A model generated the notes under the pieces. It saw only the letters and a list, made by a program, of their open reading frames with translations. It did not search any database and had not been told where the DNA came from. Source: Sesamum alatum (taxonomy: Eukaryota; Streptophyta; Magnoliopsida; Lamiales; Pedaliaceae). Taken from it: 64,000 bases of DNA. The position numbers were made by a program, and so were the translations under genes. Of the stretch, positions 60,150 through 64,000 are shown in pieces. The first letter of the stretch is position 1. Every line of letters starts with the position of its first letter. The DNA is taken from assembly GCA_034509735.1 (NCBI GenBank), contig JACGWO010000003.1:2108001-2172000 (forward strand), written 5' to 3'.

Positions 60150-60743
60150 TCATAAATGACTCTGTAACATTTTAACATGGTTTAGACTTTGGCTAGCAAT
60201 TAACATATCATCCACATATAAGACAAGAAATACAGGAATATCATCCTCATATTTAAAATAGAGACAGTGATCATACTTACTCCTGGTATATTTCAACGAA
60301 AGCATAAACATATCAAACTTTTTATTCCATTGTCTTGGAGACTGTTTAAGACCATACAAAGATTTTTTCAAGAGACACACATGATCAGGTTTTGTTTTAT
60401 TAATAAAGCCAATCGGCCGAGACATGTAGATGTTTTCCTCTAAATCACCATGCAAGAAAGCAGTTTTCACATCCATCTGTTTAAGTTCCCAATTAAAATG
60501 AGCAGAGAGTGCAAGCAAGATACGCACAGTAGTGTATTTAACAACTAGTGAGAAAACATTTGTATAATCTATCCCTTCCTTTTGCGTAAAACCCTTAGCA
60601 ACAAGTCTAGCCTTAAAACGTTTTGATTTTTCCTCTTGTTTAACCTTGTAGACCCACTTACATCCTATAATGGAGCTCTTAGGGGGTTTAGGCACTAGAA
60701 TCCAGGTTTTATTATTCTTTAAGGAATCCATTTCTTCTCTCAT
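60150..60743 (-). pseudogene. Element D reverse transcriptase
   Basis: 197 codons containing the RT fingers and palm: WVYKVK, KARLVAKGFTQKEG, QMDVKTAFLHGDLEE with the first catalytic Asp, LYGLKQSPRQW, and YVDDMLIAS. This is the part missing from element B. A stop near 60747 separates it from upstream linker sequence in the same frame, and a small change near 60140 separates it from the RT connection. Confidence 0.95.
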
Positions 60744-60983
60744 AGCACTAAGTCATTATTTTGAATGGTCAGATTTTAGAGCCTCATCAAAGGTACCAGG
60801 TTCATGTGATTCAGTATTTAGAGCCGTCTCATAATCTGTGAGCCTAGCAGGAATTCTATGTTCTCTCCTATTTCGGTCTCTAGCTAATTGGTAGTGATCT
60901 AGGTTTGGTTCGGACCAAGTTTCACTCGTATTTTCTCCAGGAATCTCCTCTACCTGTTCGGTTTCTTCTCGATTTACCTCTAC

Positions 60984-61843
60984 CTAATTAAACACAGGTT
61001 CTAAGGGAACTGACTTTTCCTTTTGTGAATTACTAAGACATGACATTTCTTCCTCATTGAAAACTACGTTTTTACTAATGAGAACTTTAAAATCAGGTTG
61101 ACTCCTAACCCACAAACGATATCCTTTTACCCCTTTAGGGTACCCAATGAAAACACATTTCACAGATCTAGGTTCAATCTTATTAGAACTTTGATGCACA
61201 AAAGCAGTACAACTGAAAACACGAAGATGCGAAATATTAATAATTTTATTTTGCCATACACATTCAGGAATTTTGCCAAGTAATGAAACAGAAGGAGATC
61301 TATTAATCACATATGCAGTAAGTCAGAACAACTTCACCCCAAAAAGATTTTGATACTCCAGAACTTACAAGCATGCATCTAACTTTATCCAAAAAAATTC
61401 TATTCATGCGTTCAGCAAAACCATTTTGCTGGGGGGTATAGGGGTTGGTTTTATGCCTTTTAATGCCAAACTCATCACATAAATCGGAAAAACTTTGGTT
61501 ACAAAATTCAAGTCCGTTATCAGTACGCAAAGCTTTAAGCCTCTTACCAGTTTGATTCTCAACAAAGGTTTTCCAATTTTTAAAAGCATCAAAAAATATC
61601 ATATTTGTTTTTCAGCAAGATAACGAACACTTTTCTAGAGTAATTATCAATAATGGATAAAAAATATCTATTTCCACCATGGGTGGGTATATTAGCAGGA
61701 CCCCAAACATCTGCATGAACATAATCAAGAATGCAAGTGGATGATGTGGGGGTAGGGTAGGGTGATACAGGAAAATGCACTTTATGCTGCTTGCCCATTA
61801 CACAGTCATCACAGAATTTAAGCTTATCAACTCTATCATGCAA
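60984..61843 (-). pseudogene. Element D integrase
   Basis: Three frames in order. 61589-61843 holds the integrase zinc-binding end (CDDCVMGKQ) and the first core Asp (DYVHADVWGP). 61303-61602 holds the second Asp (LRTDNGLEF) and the Glu (PQQNGFAERMNR). 60984-61310 holds the C-terminal region with FIGYPKGVKGYRLW. Two frameshifts (near 61600 and 61305) separate them. The family inserts cDNA into the host genome. Confidence 0.93.
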
Positions 61844-62065
61844 AACACCTTCCTTTTTAAGCAGTTCTAACCCTTTTAAACTTATATGTCCAAGCCGTTT
61901 ATGCCATAATGATGTTTTATCAGATGTAGTGACTGATGCAACAAGAATATCATATGAGACATGACAAATATAAAGGTTTCTCAGTTTTTCAGCTTTGCAA
62001 GCAGTTAACGACCCTTCATGATTTTCATAACGCCTTTACCCCATCTACGTACCCTCAAAGCCCTC

Positions 62066-62500
62066 TTATTCCAAAACAACACATGAAATCAGGTTATGAC
62101 TCAAATCAGGTACAAATCGCACGTTTTTCAAGGTAATCTTATAGCCGTTTTCAAAAGTTAAGCATACGTCACCAAGACCTTGGATTGCACATTGTTTCTC
62201 ATTAGCCATAGAAACATAACCAAAATTACCAGACTGGAAGTTTGAGAAAATATTCTTGAAAGGACTCATATAAAATGTACAACCAGAATCAATCAACCAC
62301 TTATGCATGCCCATATCATTCACGTTGTTAATATCCCAAACCATAAACACATCTCCAGAATTATCAGTACTAACAGAATTGGCATTTTCTTTGTTATGGT
62401 AATTGTTATTATTATAGTTATCCTTGTTTTCCTTCTAAGGTTTCCTGCAATCCTTAATATAGTGACCTTTTATTCCACAGTGATAGCACTTCCTTTCCTT
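62066..62500 (-). pseudogene. Element D zinc knuckle and protease
   Basis: A CCHC knuckle (CYHCGIKGHYIKDC) is encoded near 62448-62490. The aspartic protease follows at 62066-62350 with catalytic IDSGCT. Both lie in the same frame as gag, but stops separate the parts. Confidence 0.9.
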
Positions 62501-62560
62501 TTTAATGTTATCTTGATTATTGTCTCTGGTCCGGGATTTACTCCTACTTCTACTCCTGCC

Positions 62561-63130
62561 TCAGCTGTTTTTCCTATACTTATGATCTGAGTTACGATTA
62601 CTGGTTCTTCCTCTTACCGCATTAACCTCATTACTGGGTTGATTAGGCTTATTAGTCCTAAGGTCCTTTTCCTTGCTTTTAAGTCTGTTAATAACAGTGT
62701 CAAGGTTAATGTTATCTCTACCGTATTTTATGGCCGCTTTTACATCACTATAGGTATCAGGGATGGCATTCAACAAAACTATGGGAGTGTAATCATCTAT
62801 GTTTTTGTCTCCGGTGAGTTTTATGTCCTGAACTAGTTTGGTGAAGTCATCCATGTTCTTGGAAATATCTAACTTATATTTGAAAAACTTCTCTAAGAGG
62901 AAGAGCTTACTAGGCAGTAATGTTTCAGTGTACAGTTCTTCTAACCTATCCCATAACTCTTTAGCGGTTTCTTGTTTACCAACTTTCCTTATTACTGAAT
63001 CAGACAGGTTTAATATAATGGAGGAGTATGCAAACTTATCATCTTCTAGTTTCTTATCCTTAGTGGTATTATCAGGATACCTACTATCTATTGCTTTAAA
63101 GACTTTTTGTTGTATTAGTATGCCTTTCAT
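62561..63130 (-). pseudogene. Element D gag
   Basis: 189 codons of Copia gag (UBN2-type), with AKELWDRLEELYT and a downstream LLNAIPDTYSDVKAAIKYG region. The start at 63130 may be internal: similar coding seems to continue upstream to the expected gag start near 63190 (ATATGGCTGGTTATAA on the element strand), with a stop between. Confidence 0.9.
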
Positions 63131-63538
63131 TTTCTGTTGTCATATAGAGAAATCAGATTTACCATCAAACAGAAGCAAGTTATAACCAGCCATATGAAAT
63201 AGAGATATCACACAGATTTACAGATATAAAGCTTCAGTAAAGGTTTCCCAGGAGATTATCAAGCACAGAATCAAGACAGAGTACGCAGTTATAGAAACGG
63301 AACTATAGTAGCCAAGAAACACCTCTGAACCTCAACCAGATACCCGACGGTCTCACGGGACCGGCCAAGTGAGGGATCAGAGGGAAATAACCGGTGCACT
63401 AAGCAGAATGTACTTAACAGTATCAACAGAAACAAAGCACTAAGCTGCGTAACCAACAGATGCACAATAGCAGTATAAAACTGAGAGTTGGAGATGTTTT
63501 ACCGAACCACGATACCCCACCCAAAATCAGTTAATACC

Positions 63539-63551
63539 GGCTCTGATACCA
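63539..63551 (-). promoter_or_regulatory. Primer-binding site (tRNA-iMet), element D
   Basis: GGCTCTGATACCA on the plus strand, one base before LTR start TGTTCGGAGTGG. Confidence 0.93.
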
Positions 63552-63552
63552 C

Positions 63553-64000
63553 TGTTCGGAGTGGACTTACCACTTAGCGGAAGCTCAAAATTATACCAAA
63601 AGAATTGTTACAGTGGGGGATGGGTGTTATCACCCTTATAATTACAGACTGGGGAATATGAATGAACAAATCTAAGGATATCAATGGTAAATACAAAAAT
63701 TAAAGCAGTTTAAAGTAAATGTTCGAATAGCACCAGTAAAGGCTCAGATAGCCACAGATCCGGAGTGAGAAGACCTTGACCACAATAGGTTGGCACTCAA
63801 TCGTCCGGTTGCACCAAATAGACCAAAATAAGTCCGACCACCACAGGTCACACCACAGGATCTCTCAATGGAATCTCTCACACAGAGGTTTAAGGGGGAT
63901 GTTTCCACTTAGGAAGGATCAATCTCAGAAAACTCTGAAAGACCTTGCAACTCACAAGTATAAGAGTTTTAGAGTCTATCTTATTTCTGTAAAGGCGAGA
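63553..64000 (-). repeat. 5' LTR of element D, partial (window end)
   Basis: Starts TGTTCGGAGTGGACTTACC. It overlaps the left LTR from 63832 on and is cut by the window end at AAGGCGAGA, corresponding to about 58817. Confidence 0.9.

Larger units (their letters stand above)
58661..64000 (-). mobile_element. LTR retrotransposon D (Copia), runs off window
   Basis: A minus-strand element. Its 3' LTR is 58661-59188 (truncated), its purine tract is about 59189-59208, its gag-pol is about 59257-63130, its PBS is 63539-63551, and its 5' LTR starts at 63553 and continues past the window end. The LTR copies differ at about one base in twenty over their overlap, so it is older than B. The coding region is collinear but has several stops and about three frameshifts. 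Confidence 0.92.

Noticed and set aside
1..64000. CRISPR array, operon, phage, or prokaryotic-type defence system
   Set aside because: The window is plant nuclear DNA; direct repeats present are satellites, LTRs and transposon ends, without spacer structure.

Overview
The window is nuclear DNA from a flowering plant, most likely a eudicot. It has GT-AG introns, LTR retrotransposons primed by initiator methionine tRNA, Mutator-like transposons and their foldback derivatives, and AT-rich intergenic DNA. It holds one gene that looks intact, on the plus strand at 28415-46184. The ten exons join in frame into 952 residues: a probable plastid-targeting region, one RRM and about 15-16 P-class PPR motifs. 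This is the architecture of PPR4 (Arabidopsis At5g04810 type), the factor for trans-splicing of plastid rps12 intron 1. Species cannot be fixed from the sequence.

Layout. 1-2489: a ~64-bp minisatellite (about 72-515), a satellite of CAATTCAACATGACG-like units (about 520-1540), then gene-free DNA. 2490-21069: Copia-type element A, with 2.25-kb LTRs and TSD TAGAA. Its 3' LTR is split by a related minus-strand element B (11432 to about 20516), and the B/A junction carries a deletion. 21763-23730: a solo LTR of the same group with TSD ATAGA. 24227-28351: a Mutator-like element with ~175-bp TIRs, 9-bp TSD GATTTTATG and a FAR1-type transposase broken only by in-frame stops. It lies 54 bp upstream of the PPR4 start codon. 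28415-46184: PPR4; its 8,966-bp intron 4 is full of transposon remains. 46185-about 56020: gene-free AT-rich DNA with several foldback MITEs. About 56020-58659: a truncated 5' leader and LTR (element E) of the A/B group, minus strand. 58661-64000: a second kind of Copia element (D), minus strand, running off the window end.

The gene and the transposons do not form a pathway. What links them is history: retrotransposon nesting with junctional deletions on both sides of the gene, a DNA transposon in its promoter or 5' UTR zone, and repeated insertion into one intron. I found no CRISPR array, operon, RNA gene or clearly undescribed biological system. The observations most worth checking are the MULE next to the start codon with its unusual palindrome cluster, the contrast in element A between well-preserved LTRs and a decayed interior, the GC-rich islands conserved in the retrotransposon leaders, and the RNA target predicted from the PPR repeats.
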